Shown here in pieces: positions 1-10,894 of a stretch of DNA of 64,000 nt; within the stretch, counting starts at the first letter, position 1, and each line of letters starts with the position of its first letter. A program made the position numbers and the translations under genes. This DNA is from Prorocentrum cordatum. Lineage: Eukaryota; Sar; Dinophyceae; Prorocentrales; Prorocentraceae. The notes under the pieces were generated by a model. The model saw only the letters and a list, made by a program, of their open reading frames with translations, was not told the DNA's origin and made no database searches. The stretch lies in the NCBI GenBank assembly GCA_963575745.1, contig CAUYUJ010006491.1, forward strand, positions 434,942-498,941, written 5' to 3'.

Positions 1-760
1 CCTGAAGACGGTGCTGTTCCTCGCCGCCGACAACCCCCGTCCCGACAAAACCACGGCTCCCGCTCGATGCTTCCTCCCTTTTTACTCAAGGCGGTGTTTC
101 TCCTCGCCGCCGAAAACCGCCGCCCCGACAAAACCAGCGCTCCCGCCCGAGACTTCCTTCCGTTTTACGTTGGATTGGCGCCCTATTCTCTTTTGAATTG
201 GCGCCGCCCCCAGCAAGAACAACGCTCCCGCTCGAGATGTCCTGTCTTTTTCCTGAAGACGGTGCTGTTCCTCGCCGCCGACAACCCCCGTCCCGACAAA
301 ACCACGGCTCCCGCTCGATGCTTCCTCCCTTTTTACTCAAGGCGGTGTTTCTCCTCGCCGCCGAAAACCGCCGCCCCGACAAAACCAGCGCTCCCGCCCG
401 AGACTTCCTTCCGTTTTACGTTGGATTGGCGCCCTATTCTCTTTTGAATTGGCGCCGCCCCCAGCAAGAACAACGCTCCCGCTCGAGATGTCTTGTCTTT
501 TTCCTGAAGACGGTGCTGTTCCTCGCCGCCGACAGCCCTCGTCTCGACAAAACCACGGCTCCCGCTCGATGCTTCCTCCTTTCTTACTCAAGGCGGTGTT
601 TCTCCTCGCCGCCGAAAGCAGCCGTCTCAACAAAACCAGCGTTCCCGCTGGAGAATTCGTTTTGTTTTACGCTGGGCTATCGCCCTCCTCTCCTCAGCAT
701 TGGTTTCGCTCCCAGCAACAACCGCAGCCCTGCTCGAGACTTCCTCCCTTTCTAATCTGG
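1..760. repeat. Tandem array with ~251-bp unit
   Basis: The same block starts at 1, 252 and 503, giving a 251-bp period. The first two copies are almost identical. The third diverges from about 600 onward. The array is cut by the left edge of the window. It contains the submotif CTCCCGCTCGA, which recurs in looser form near 2460-2700 and 4990-5240. Open frames run through it on both strands because the repeat lacks stops, so they are not taken as genes. Confidence 0.9.
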
Positions 761-1289
761 GCCAGGTCCTTGCCTCACCGCCGACAGTCCCCATCCCCAT
801 CAAGGCAATCCTGTCGTTCGATACTTCCTTGTGCTTTACCCTTCGCTGGGGTTCCACTGGCGGTCTCGCATCGGCGCAGCAAGGCGCGGGCATGTGTTTT
901 CGAGGCGGGATATGTTGAAATTCCTCGGAGGAAGTGTTTGCAAGACCTCATTGGGTGGGAGATCTGGGAATGGGAATAACGGACCCCGCTATAGAGCAGA
1001 AGTCCACCATGATGTGGATGGTTATCATGGTGGTCGCATGCTTCGTGTGGAAACATCGCGCATGAGGGTAAACTGATTGTTGTTGTTGCTGCTGCTGCTG
1101 CTGCTGCTGTTGTTGTTGTTGAATATTATTACTTCTAAAGAAATATTATTGTTGAGACCCCTGGTGCGCGACCCCCCTCCAAAACCTAGGCCGCAGCCTC
1201 ATTTCCTTCATTTTCTAGCGAAAGCTTCAGAAAAGTGGATTGTCACCGGATCCGGTTGTTTTGTTGTAATCCGTTTTCCCTTGCAAAAA
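761..1289. other. No gene seen; short TTG/CTG tract
   Basis: No convincing coding region is visible. A TTG/CTG triplet tract lies at about 1079-1122, directly after the words GGTAAACTGATTG. The same junction type (TAAAATGATTGTTG) ends the repeat units near 2270 and 7148, so this may be the 3' end of a related repeat unit. Confidence 0.5.
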
Positions 1290-1885
1290 ACACTATAAAA
1301 TGAAAATTCTTGTTCTTACTTGATCAAATTGCAAGAATCCCTTGCAAAAAATAAGGTAAAGTGGACATTCGTGCGCGCAAGACGAAATCCTTCCAAAACC
1401 TTAGGTTTCGTAACGATTTTAACATAAAAACATCAAAAACCCAATGGTTTTTTAAGAAAAAATTGTCAAAATGTCCTTCCGCGCGCGCTGTCCGAATCCC
1501 ACAAAACCAATGGTTTTTCAACATTTATGTTACATGAGCTCGCGCGAGCTACTTTTTCTTGTTCTAACATAATCAAATTTCAATAATCCCTTGCAAAAAA
1601 TAAGGTAAAGTGGACATTCGCGCGCGCAAGACGAAATCCTTCCAGAACCTTAGGTTTCGTAACGATTTCAACATAAAAACATCAAAAACCCAATGGTTTT
1701 TCAAAAAAAAATGTCCAAATTTCATCCCGCGCGCGCTGTCCGACTCCTACAAAACCAATGGTTTTTCAACATTTATGTTACATGAGCTCGCGCGAGCTAC
1801 TTTTTCTTGTTCTAACATAATCAAATTTCAATACTCCCTTGCAAAAAAAAGTAAAGTGGACATTCGCGCGCGCAAGACCAACAAA
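1290..1885. repeat. AT-rich tandem array with ~249-bp unit
   Basis: The phrase CCCTTGCAAAAAATAAGG begins at 1339 and 1588, and a shortened form at 1836, giving periods of 249 and 248 bp and about 2.3 copies. The unit is strongly AT-rich compared with its surroundings. It contains a perfect palindrome, AGCTCGCGCGAGCT, at about 1540 and 1789, plus two CCAATGGTTTTT motifs per unit. No coding potential is seen. Confidence 0.9.
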
Positions 1886-2275
1886 AAACACGACGATCTC
1901 AGGAACTTGCCCCAAAAATGTGACCAACTCCGCTCTCTCTGTCTCTCTCTCTGTCTGCTCTCTGTCTCTCTCTCTGTCTGTCTGTGTCATGTATTGTATG
2001 TCACAATTGCAGGATGCTGGGCACACGCGCGCCCCGAATAAGTGACCAAGTTCTGTGGGTGTGTACCCCACGCCAGTGTAGTAGCCACGGTCGTCCGCAC
2101 GCCACGAAGTGAAGTGTCCCAACGTCATAGGGCGGGAAGCTGGGTTTGGGTGGTCGCGAAGAGTCGTTTGGATATTTGGTAGAGCTTGAACTGCCCCCCC
2201 ACGAAGTGGGGGTATTGTCTCGCGTCGCATGAAAACCCTGGCACTGGTGAGAACACTGAGCGTTCGGGTAAAATG
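1886..2275. other. No gene seen; CT tract
   Basis: A CTCTCT/CTGT tract lies at about 1938-1988. Nothing else is recognisable. The end (GGTAAAATGATTGTTG) leads into a TTG tract at 2277-2300. Confidence 0.5.
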
Positions 2276-4625
2276 ATTGTTGTTGTTGTTGTTGTTGTTG
2301 AGCTCTCATTTCTCAAGAATAATTCTGTTTGATCCCCCCGTCCGGTGCACATTGTTTTTTCGATTGAAGTGCCCTTCCTGGGGCTCGCACCCTGTTGTTT
2401 ACCAGGGAAAGTCTTGAGGGTCAAACTGTGTCGTTGGCACCTGGTTTACAACAACAACGGCTCCCGCTTAATACTTCCTCACAATGTATTGAAGAATCGC
2501 GCTCTCGCTCGGGATTTCCTTGCAATTTACCACCGGATCGCGGCTCCCCCTTGATACTTCCGTACAATGTATTGAAGAATCGCGCTCTCGCTTGGGACTT
2601 CCTTGCAATTTACCGCCGAATCGCGGCTCCCGCTTGATACGTCCTGACAATTTATTCAAATGCCGTTCCTCGACGCTCAGGAATCGCGCTCCCGCTACAT
2701 ATTGCCTGGCGGTTCAAGCAGAATTTACGCTTCAACGACCCGCCCGCTCGACACGCCCGTCTGGGCCTGCCCGCCCGACCAGCCCGTTAGGGACTGTAGT
2801 CGTCGCTCGGTGCCTTTCGCCTGCCTTCGATGCCCCTCGCTGCCCGTACTGGTTCCGCGGTCGCCTTCGCTCGCTGCCCTTCGTGGCCCCGTTGCTGCCC
2901 TCAGTGGCCCCGTCGCTGCCCATTGTGGCCCCGCATTATATGCCCTTCGTGGCCCCCGCTCGCAGTCGCCCGTCGTGGCTCCATACGCATGCCCTTCGTA
3001 GCCCCGCTGTCGCCCTTCGTGGCCCTCTCGCTGCCCTTCGTGGCTCTTTTGCTGCCCTCAGTGGCCCCGCTGTCGCCCTTTGTGGCCCCATCTACGAATG
3101 CCCTTCGTGGCCCCCGCTCGTTCGCGCCCGTCGTGGTCCCATATGCATGCCCTTCGTGGCCCCGCTGTCGCCCTTCGTGGCCCCCTCTCTGCCCTTCGTG
3201 GCTCCGTTTCTGCCCTCAGTGGCCCCGTCGCTGCCCTGTGTGCCCCCGGATTAATTGCCCTTCGTGGCCCCCGCTCGCTCGCGCCCTTCGTGGTCCCATG
3301 CGCATGCGTTTCGTCGCCCCGCTGTCGCCATTCGTGGTCCCCTCGCTGCTCTTTGTGGCCCACTTTCTGCGCTCAGTGGCCCCGCTGTCGCCCTTTCAGG
3401 CCCCATATATGTATGCCCTTCGTGGCCCCCGCTCGTTCGCGCCCGTCGTGGCCCCATATGCATGCCCTTCGTGGCCCCGCTGTCGCTCTTCGTGGCCCCT
3501 TCTCTGCCCTTCGTGGCTCCGTTTCTGCCCTCCGCGGCTCCGTCGTTGCCCTCTGCGGCCCCCTATACGTATGCCCTTCGGGGCCCCCGCTCGTTCGCGC
3601 CCGTCGTGGCACGCGCCAGCAACGGCTCCCGCCTGCGTTCCCGCAGGTCTTCGGAGCCTCTGGAACTGCTCGGTGGTCATCGGGGCCATTCCGAGGCCCC
3701 CCAGAGGTCATAGGAGGCTTTCGGGTGCCTTCCAATCCCCCCGCGCTTTGTTTCCGCACCAGTCTCCGCTCGTATCCACCTGCCCCCCACTTCCCAACGT
3801 GCTTGCCCAGTCTTCTTTACTCTTTCCCTTTATCTTCATTTTCATTTCGTTCGTACTGCATTGTGCTATTTCTCAGTTCTTTGCATGCTGCCCACTCCTC
3901 TCCAGGCCACCCCATCCCACGCCAACAATCTCCACCCCTTCCCGCTCGCATTCCGCATGTCTCCTAAATTATGCCCAGTCCCTCCTGATTCCTCCGTGCG
4001 CCCCCCGCTCCTCCGCACTCCTCCTGGTTCCTCTCCTCCACTCCTTGCCGCTCCTCCTCCTGAGGCCCTACTCTTGTCCACTCCATCCCAATCCACTCCA
4101 CATCCCCGCGCTCCTCTCGACCCGGTTGCAGTTCTCACTTTCTCCCCGCCCCGCTCTCCCAGCATCCCGCTTCTTTTCAGGGTTCCACGAACTTTGTTTT
4201 TGACACCAGTTCGCAGCTGTGCGTCCCCCCGTGGAGGTATCCACGATATGTTCTTTCAAGGGGGTGGTACGTGGCGCTGTTAATGGCGCGACCCATGGCG
4301 AAACTTATTGTTGACCTTTGTTGGAGTGGCTGGCGCAAACCATGGCGCAAGCTGAATCGCCACTCACAGCGCAAAGCATCGTCCTCCCGCCTTCTTGCCC
4401 CTTCCCCTCCCTTCCTCCGATCCCTTCGTCCTCACTCTCCCCCGTTATCTGTTGCCCTTCGTTTTCAGGGGCTTCGCCAACCGCGCGTGGCAGGGAATGA
4501 ATATACCCCCCAAGAGGGGCTACGATCGAAGACGAAGAGGGCGGGCATCCAGGGTTTGGGATATGCATATTGAATGACGCGCGAGCAGATAAGAGCGAAC
4601 AGTCTTAAACTGCATTGTTGTTGTT
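2276..4625 (+). repeat. Composite repeat unit, copy 1 (~2.55 kb with its TTG tail)
   Basis: This unit opens with a TTG tract and AACTCTCATTT-like sequence, followed by GGGGCTCGCACCCTGTTG (about 2380). It then has a leader of short repeats around AATCGCGCTCTCGCT, a C-rich minisatellite, and a 3' block containing CGATCGAAGACGAAGAGG (about 4522) that ends in a new TTG tract. Every one of these parts recurs in the same order about 2545-2550 bp downstream, so the two units form a head-to-tail duplication. Confidence 0.8.
2870..3610 (+). repeat. Minisatellite, ~18-bp unit CTTCGTGGCCCC
   Basis: Dozens of imperfect copies of CCCTTCGTGGCCCC with GCTGTCGC or GCTCGCTGC spacers. A longer period of about 150-170 bp is marked by CCCGCTCGTTCGCGCCCGTC and CATATGCATG. 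The array is open in several frames on both strands, which explains long but meaningless Ala/Pro/Arg-rich translations. Confidence 0.85.
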
Positions 4626-4684
4626 TTTCTTTTTGTTGTTGTTGTCGTTGCGGTGGTTGTTGTTGTGGTTGTTGTTGTTGTTGC

Positions 4685-4731
<47 letters not shown>

Positions 4732-4852
4732 TGGTTTTGCTGTTGTTGTTGTGGTTGTTGTTGTTGTTGCTGTTGTTGTTGTTGTTGTTGCTGTTGTTGC
4801 TGTTGTCGTCGTCGTTGTCGTTGTTGTTTGTTTGTTGTTGTTGTCGAACTCT
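4612..4852 (+). repeat. TTG trinucleotide tract
   Basis: About 240 bp of (TTG)n interrupted by CTG, CGTTG and GTGG. It marks the junction between the two composite repeat units. Confidence 0.95.
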
Positions 4853-7148
4853 CATTTGTGAAAAATTAATCATTGTTGATTCCCCCCGTGTGGTGTACAT
4901 TGTATTTTGTCGATTGAAGTGCCCCTCCCGGGGCTCGCACCCTGTTGTTTAACAGGGAAAATCTAAGTCTTGAGGGTCAAACTGCGTCGTTGGCCCCGGG
5001 TTTGCAACGACAGAGGCCCCCGCCTGATACTTCCTCACAATTTATTGAAGAATCGCGCTCTCGCTTGGGATTTCATTGCAGTGCCACCGAATCGCGGCTC
5101 CCGCCTGATACGTCCTGACAATGTATTGCAAAATCGCGCTCTCGCGTGGGATGTTTTCGTAACTTATCACCGAACCGCTTCGCTTAATATTCCCGCACAA
5201 TTTATTCAGATGCCGCTCCTCGGTACTCATGAATCGCGCTTTTGCTGCATATTGCCTGGCGGTTCAAGCAGGACTCACGCTTGAACGACCCGCCCGCTCG
5301 ACCCGCCCGTTTGGGCCTGCCCGCCACACCAGCCCGTTAATGACTGCAGTCGCCGCTCGCGGCCCTTCGCCCGCCTTCGATGCCCGTCGCTGCCTGTTCT
5401 GGTTCCGCGGTCGTCTTCGCTCGCTGCCTTTCGTGGCCCCGTTGATGCCCTCAGTGGCCCTGCTGTTGCCCTGTGTGGCCCCGCATTACATGCTCTTCGT
5501 GGCCGCCGCTCGCACGCGCCCGTCGTGGCCCCATACGCATGCCCCTCGTAGCCCCGCTGTTGCCCTTCGTGGCCCCCTCGCTGCCCTTCGTGGCCCCTTT
5601 GCTGCCCTCAGTGGCCCCGCTGTCGCCCTTTGTGCCCCGCATGCGACTGCCATTCGTGGCCCCCGTTCGCTCGCGCCCGTCGTGGCCCCATACGCATGCC
5701 CTTCGTTGTCCCGCTTGCGCCCTTTGTGGCCCCCTCGCTGCCTTTCGTGGCCCTGGTGCTGCCCTCCGCGGCCCTGTCACTGCCCTCTGTCGTGGTCCCC
5801 GGTCGTTCGCGCCCGTCGTGGCCCCACATGCATGCCTTTCGTGGCCCCGCTGTCGCCCTTCGTGGTCCCATTGCTGCCCTTCGTGGCCCCTTTTATGCCT
5901 GGCCCCATCTATGTATGCCTTTCTTGGCCCCCGGTCGTTCGCGCACGTCGTGGCCCCATATGCATGGCTTTCGTGGCCCCGCTGTCGCCCTTCGTGGCCC
6001 CCTCGCTGCCCTTCGTGGCCCCGTTTTTGCCCCCAGTGGCCCCGTCCTTGCGCTTTGCGGCCCCATATGCGTATGCCCTTCGTGGCCCCCGCTTGTTCGC
6101 GCCCGTCGTGGCCCCATATGCATGCCCTTCGTGGCCCCATTGCTGCCTTTCGTCGCCCTGCTTGCCATGTGTGGCCCTTTCGCTGAACTTCGTGGCCCCG
6201 TCGCTGCCCTCAGTGGCCCCGCTGTCGCCCTTTCTGGCCCCATATATGTATGCTCTTCGTGGCCCCCACTCGCTCGCGTCCTTCGTGGTCCCCTCGCTGC
6301 CCTTCGTGGCCCTGTTGTCGCCATTTGCGGCCCCCTCGTTGCCCTTCGTGGCCCCGTTTCTGCCCCCAGTGGCCCCGTCGCTGCCCTCTGTGGCTCCGTA
6401 TACGTATGCCCTTCGTGGCCCCCGCTCGTTCGCGCCCTTCGTGTCCCCATTGCTCCCCTCAGCGGCCCCGCTGTCGCTCTTCGTGGCTCCCTCGCTGCAC
6501 TTCGTAGCCCCGCTGTCCCTCGTGACCACTTCGCTGCCCTTCGTGGCCTCGTTGCTGCCCCCAGTGGCCCCCTCGCTGCCCCTCGTGCTCCACTGTGCCC
6601 TCCGTTGCCAATTTGCTCCACCTGGCCCTTGAACTGCCTTCGTGGCCCCAGCGCGGCGCTCGCGACATGGTTGCACGTCGTGGCCCCTCCGCTGCCCTTC
6701 GTGGCCTTATTTCTGCCCTCCCTGGCTCCGGCTCGCTCCTGCTCTCAGTGGATTCCTCGCTGGCCGTCGTAGCCTTATTTAGCTTTCCGCGGCGATCATT
6801 CGCTCCTGCGCTCACTGGCCCCATCGACTTCCTCTGCGCGCTTCAAAGATCCAGTACTAACGCAAAGAAGGTCGGGTAGCGGACAAGCGGGTCCGGCGGT
6901 TGATGGGAATGATGCTATCTGTGTAGCCGGGTCCTCTCAAGTCGACTTGTTGGCCCTCTTTGTTTGGTCGCGCGAACCCAGATGGCTGCCGAACTCTCGG
7001 CGCGCATCCTGGGCCATTCCAACTACACGTGGCAGGGAGGTATATAACCCCTCAGAGGGGTACGATCGAAGACGAAGAGGGCGGGTATCCAGGTTTTGGG
7101 ACCTGCATGTTTAACGGCACGCGGTCGGACATGAGCGAGCCGTCTTAA
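4853..7148 (+). repeat. Composite repeat unit, copy 2
   Basis: Second copy of the composite unit. GGGGCTCGCACCCTGTTG recurs at about 4931, the AATCGCGCT leader at about 5050-5240, the minisatellite from about 5410, and the tail CGATCGAAGACGAAGAGG at about 7062. It ends with CTTAAAATGATTGTTG at about 7144. Copy 2 has a longer minisatellite than copy 1. Confidence 0.8.
5410..6770 (+). repeat. Minisatellite, CTTCGTGGCCCC type, longer copy
   Basis: Same family as 2870-3610 but almost twice as long. The unit is CCCTTCGTGGCCCC plus a GCTGYYGC spacer, with higher-order landmarks CGCCCGTCGTGGCCCCATA and GCATGCC. The core CTTCGTGGCCCC also occurs inside the ~90-bp satellite family found elsewhere in the window, in reverse complement, which may be coincidence or distant relation. 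Confidence 0.85.
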
Positions 7149-7149
7149 A

Positions 7150-7333
7150 ATGATTGTTGTTGTCGTTGTTGTTGTTGCTGTTGTTTTCTATGAATGATGA
7201 TGCTGATGCAGATGCTGCTGCTGCTGCTGATCATTATGACGGTGTTGATGATGATGTTGATGTTGATGTTGATGTTGTTGATGGTGGTGATGATGGTGGT
7301 GATGATGATGATGATGATGATGAGATGATGATG

Positions 7334-7387
<54 letters not shown>

Positions 7388-7560
7388 GTGATGGTGATGG
7401 TGATGGTGATGGTGATGGTGATGGTGATGCTTGTGCTGAATAGGAGGAGGAGGAGGAGGAGGAGGAGGAGGAGGAGGAGGAGGAGGAGGAGGCAGGAGGA
7501 GGAGGAACAGGCAGGAGGAGGAGGAGGCAACAGGAGGTAGGAGGAGGTGGAAGGAGGTGA
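7150..7560 (+). repeat. TTG, GAT and GAG triplet tracts
   Basis: Short TTG tract (7154-7180), then (GAT)n with GTTGAT and GGTGAT variants (about 7195-7430), then (GAG)n (7441-7558). The GAT and GAG tracts are purine-rich on the + strand. His-, Ser- or Met-rich translations here are artefacts. Confidence 0.95.
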
Positions 7561-8250
7561 TTCCCGGGCAAGCTAAACAGATGCTCGTATGAGGCACCGC
7601 CGTCGGAGAGTTTTTATTGTAATCCGAAATCATGACACGGCGGAGGATACAGAGGAAGGAGGGCAGAGGGGGCAGCGGGAGAGGAAGGGCCACCGCGGGG
7701 CTGGAGTCTTTGGAGCCGCCGCCTGATGGCTGCCGAGGTTCGGCGGCGGAAGCAGAACCTGATCGACTTGCTGTCGAAGCGCCTGGATCTGCTGAGCCCG
7801 ATTGTGGGCGAACAGGGCGGGAAAGCCCCAGTGGCCGTGGTCGTCCGCTCGGTCGTGGCCTGGCCTCCCGGCTGCGGACGAACACGCGCGCGAGTTTCCT
7901 CCCATTCTTCTCCTTTTCCCTTGCTCTTCTCCTCCTCGTTCTCTTCCTCCACTGGGCCTTCGGGGCAGCCCTTGGCGCCGCGGTTTGATCTGCCTCGACA
8001 TCTGGGTCGGACGCGTTCTAGCGGAGGTCTGGATGCGAGTTAGAGGGGGAGGGAGAGGGCGCGTCGTCTTCTGTACGGTGGGGGCGTTGGTCAAGGAATG
8101 CACCCAGGATGCTGCAGACCCTGGTGTATTTCCTATCTGATGAGGGCGGCGGTGATAGCCATGGCCAAACCTCGATTGGAGTTCCACCGGCCTCCAGACC
8201 CTGGATTCCTTATGTGAGGGTTGCTTATCCCATGCTCCCACCGGCCGTAT
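7561..8250. other. No confident gene
   Basis: Open frames exist on both strands (+ 7726-8043 and - 7630-8241). The - frame contains a Gln/Leu-rich stretch with some coding look, but no domain is recognised and the two strands cannot be separated by eye. Confidence 0.3.
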
Positions 8251-8252
8251 TT

Positions 8253-8297
8253 ATTTTTGCACAAATAATTTTGGCCCAAAACATTTTGGCCCAAGCG
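8253..8297 (+). other. Three 15-bp spliced-leader-like repeats (possible relic spliced leaders)
   Basis: Three consecutive 15-bp units start at 8253, 8268 and 8283: ATTTTTGCACAAATA, ATTTTGGCCCAAAAC, ATTTTGGCCCAAGCG. The last matches ATTTTGGCTCAAG, the 3' end of the dinoflagellate spliced leader, at 12 of 13 positions, the middle at 11 and the first at 10. Known biology: re-trans-splicing at the AG inside the leader leaves a 15-nt relic, so recycled mRNAs that return to the genome carry 15-bp tandem relics. The period fits exactly. An ATG follows at 8303. Confidence 0.5.
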
Positions 8298-8302
8298 GTC
8301 GC

Positions 8303-9210
8303 ATGGCTCGGCACCCCCCCTCCGCGACGGGCGCGAGCCTAGAGGGGCTCTCTTGGCGGACGTTGCCGCTGTCGTCGAGGCGGCGGTGCGGGGCGCCGCG
8401 AATGCCAAGGCTCCGAGGCGCACGGTGGCTGCCGTGGCGCGCTCGGCCGTCAGCGCCGCGCTCTTCGCGCTGCGCGAGCGGCGCTTGCAGCTGCCGATGC
8501 ACCCCCTTGAGTCGATCATGATGCCGCTGCGCCTTTTGCCGCCTCGGCGGCCAAGCCAGAGCGGCGCCGACGCCGCCGCCAGCGCCATGCTGGGCGGCGT
8601 GCCCCAGAGCGGGGAGAAGCGGCGGCGATGACGGACGCGGTGGAGTGCGAGGCTGGCGAGCCCTTGGCGCTCGTCGGCCTCGAGGTGGCCGCCATGAGCG
8701 TCAGCGACGACGGCCTCCCCGACGACTCCTGGGCTGATGCTGGTGGTGCTGCGGCCCCTGCGGAGCCGTCGGCGGCCGCTGCTAGTGCGGCGGCGGCGGC
8801 GGATGGCGGAGCATAGGCCGCGAAGGAACCGGTCGCGGCGACCCCGGCGGAGCCCGCCTCTGAACCTGCTGCTTCGGCGGCATCGGCTGCGGCGGCTGGC
8901 GGAGCTGCGCAGCGACCCGCGGACCACGGTGGTGACCATCCGCGCGTTCATCCAGCTGTTGGACGCACGCCGTGTCCAGGACATGCCTAAGGAGGCCGTC
9001 CAGAAGCTGGCCGTCGGCCTGGGTCTGCCCCCCGCTGGGGCCTGGAGCCGCCGCTTGGACCTCAACAGGCGGGCGGCGCGGGGCTGGCGGCCCGCGGGTT
9101 CGTGGCGCCCCATCTCGGCGTCTGAGCGGGCGTGGCCTCCCCGTGGTGTCGTCGGTGCTCCCGTGAATTCAATGCGTGGCACGCGCGCCCTGTGCGCGCT
9201 CGGAGAGTAA
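8303..9210 (+). pseudogene. Ala-rich ORF region, probable retroposed copy, function unknown
   Basis: Open stretches at 8353-8631, 8628-8816 and 8737-9210 encode Ala/Arg-rich sequence in different frames. The best-looking parts are an Ala/Val-rich helix-like segment near 8353-8490 (AALFALRERRLQ) and TIRAFIQLLDARRVQDMPK near 8935-8990. No family is recognised. The 5' side carries the spliced-leader-like repeats. The 3' side ends with GAGAGTAAAACAATG and then a long TTA tract, so the whole could be one reverse-transcribed copy with a microsatellite tail. It might also be an ORF1 fragment of a LINE. Confidence 0.35.
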
Positions 9211-9224
9211 AACAATGCCCCCAC

Positions 9225-9700
9225 CGTATTGTTATTTATTATGTTTGTTATTATTATCATTATTATTATTATCATTATTATTATTAGTATTCGCATTCGG
9301 ATTCTTATTCGTATTGTTATTAGTATTTATATTATTATTTTTATTGTTATTATTGTTATTATTGTTTATTAGAATCAGTATTATTATTGTCATTATTATC
9401 ATTATGATTATTGCCATTATCATTATTATGTTTAGTATTACCATTAGTATTATTATCAGTATTATGATTATTATTACTATTATTATTATTATGATTTTGA
9501 TTGTGATTATGATTACGATTATAATTATGATTGTGCTTATTATTTCTTATTATTATTATTCCCATTATTATTCTTATTATTGTTGTTATTATTATTATTA
9601 TTATTATTATCATTAGTATTATCATTATTATTATTACTACTATTCTTATCATTATTATTATTACTATTACTATTACTATTACTATTATTATTGTCGTCGT
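9225..9700 (+). repeat. TTA-rich microsatellite
   Basis: About 470 bp of (TTA)n with ATT/GTT/CAT variants, followed by a TCG/TCC-rich stretch to about 9835. It lies directly after the Ala-rich ORF region. The Ile- and Asn-rich translations here are artefacts. Confidence 0.95.
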
Positions 9701-9835
9701 CGTTGTTGTCGTCGGTCTCGTTTTCGGTCTCGCTGTCGTCTTTGTCCTCGTCCTTGTCCTCGTCCAATTTCCCTTCCCCTCGTCTGCTTCGTCATCGTCG
9801 TCGGCGTCGTCGTCGTTCTCCTCGTCCTTCCTCCC

Positions 9836-10499
9836 CCGACATTCGCGCGCGTGGCCCAGGGCCAAAATTTTGTCCATTTCACTGCCTCCGCGGGGCAGGC
9901 CCCAATCCTCGTTGACGTGCCGCCGCAACCATGGGCTTGCGGCCGCCCGTCCCATGTTTCGTTGCTTGTGGCTATGCATTGCAGGCGGCCATCCGTAGCT
10001 AGTTATCCGCTCGTCGAACTCTGCTCCGAGCCTGCGCGCAGTGGAGGCCCATGCCGAGAAACGCCCCGCATGCCTCCAGGGTGCCCTGGGTTTCTTTGGT
10101 TTCGAGGGCTTCTCGATGGAAGCCGCGACGCCCCCGCGCCGAAAATCAACGGGCGCCCCGGGGTCTCAAAGTGGGGTTTCTCGTGGAAGGTTTCTGGTGG
10201 AGTGGCCTGCGCGGCGCCCGCTCGTCGAGCCCCGCCCCGAGCCCGCATCGCTCGCCGGGGCCCGCCTCGAACCCTCCGCGTCGCTCGCGGCGCAGGTGGC
10301 CCCCTCGTCGACCGCGCCGTCGTCGCGCCCAGGCAGCGCGTCGGCCCGTGCCGCTGGCGAGCTGCAGCGCATCCTCTCCCTGGGCGGCAGCTCGATCTCC
10401 CCGGCCGCGCCGCGGCCGTGGCGGGCAACAGTGGAAGTGGCAGCGGCGACGCGCGCTCGGTTTCGCGCAGCCGCCCCTCCACGCAAGCATCTCGACGTC
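9836..10499. other. No confident gene; GC-rich leader of LINE A
   Basis: Several overlapping GC-rich frames, none with a recognised domain. It may include the 5' part of LINE A, whose true start cannot be fixed by eye. Confidence 0.3.
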
Positions 10500-10894
10500 G
10501 ACGCGCCTGCATCGAGCAGATCACCGTAACTGTGGCCCCCGCAAGGAAGCTCGAAGCCCGCGTGCTGAAGCAGTCCGCGGTGCCCTCGCAGCCGTTCAAC
10601 ATGTTGAAGCCGCCCCCCTGGCCGCCCCCCAGGCCGCGCGGCCCCGCGATGCGTTCGCGCCGGTCGCTCCTCGGCCCGCCCTGCGGTCGCCGGCCCCGTG
10701 GGTGAAGGGCCCCCGCGAGACCTTCTCCAAGGCCAAAGCCCTCGGCGTGCTTCGCAGCTGGCTACCGACATCGACAAGTTCGCCACTTTCTCCTCGCGGG
10801 GGCGTCGAGGCCAAGACTCCGGGCGCCCTTCGCAGCTGGCCGCCGACCTGGGCGAGTTCGCCACCTTCCCATCTCAAGAGCGCCCGCGAAGGAG

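Noticed and set aside
1290-1885. CRISPR-like array
   Set aside because: Direct repeats are ~249 bp with no short spacers. The whole unit is repeated, and the genome looks eukaryotic.
2830-4203. Long + frames of Ala/Pro/Arg type
   Set aside because: They come from the CTTCGTGGCCCC minisatellite, which is open in several frames on both strands.
7145-7885. - strand frame with long poly-His and poly-Pro
   Set aside because: Translation of GAT and GAG tracts.
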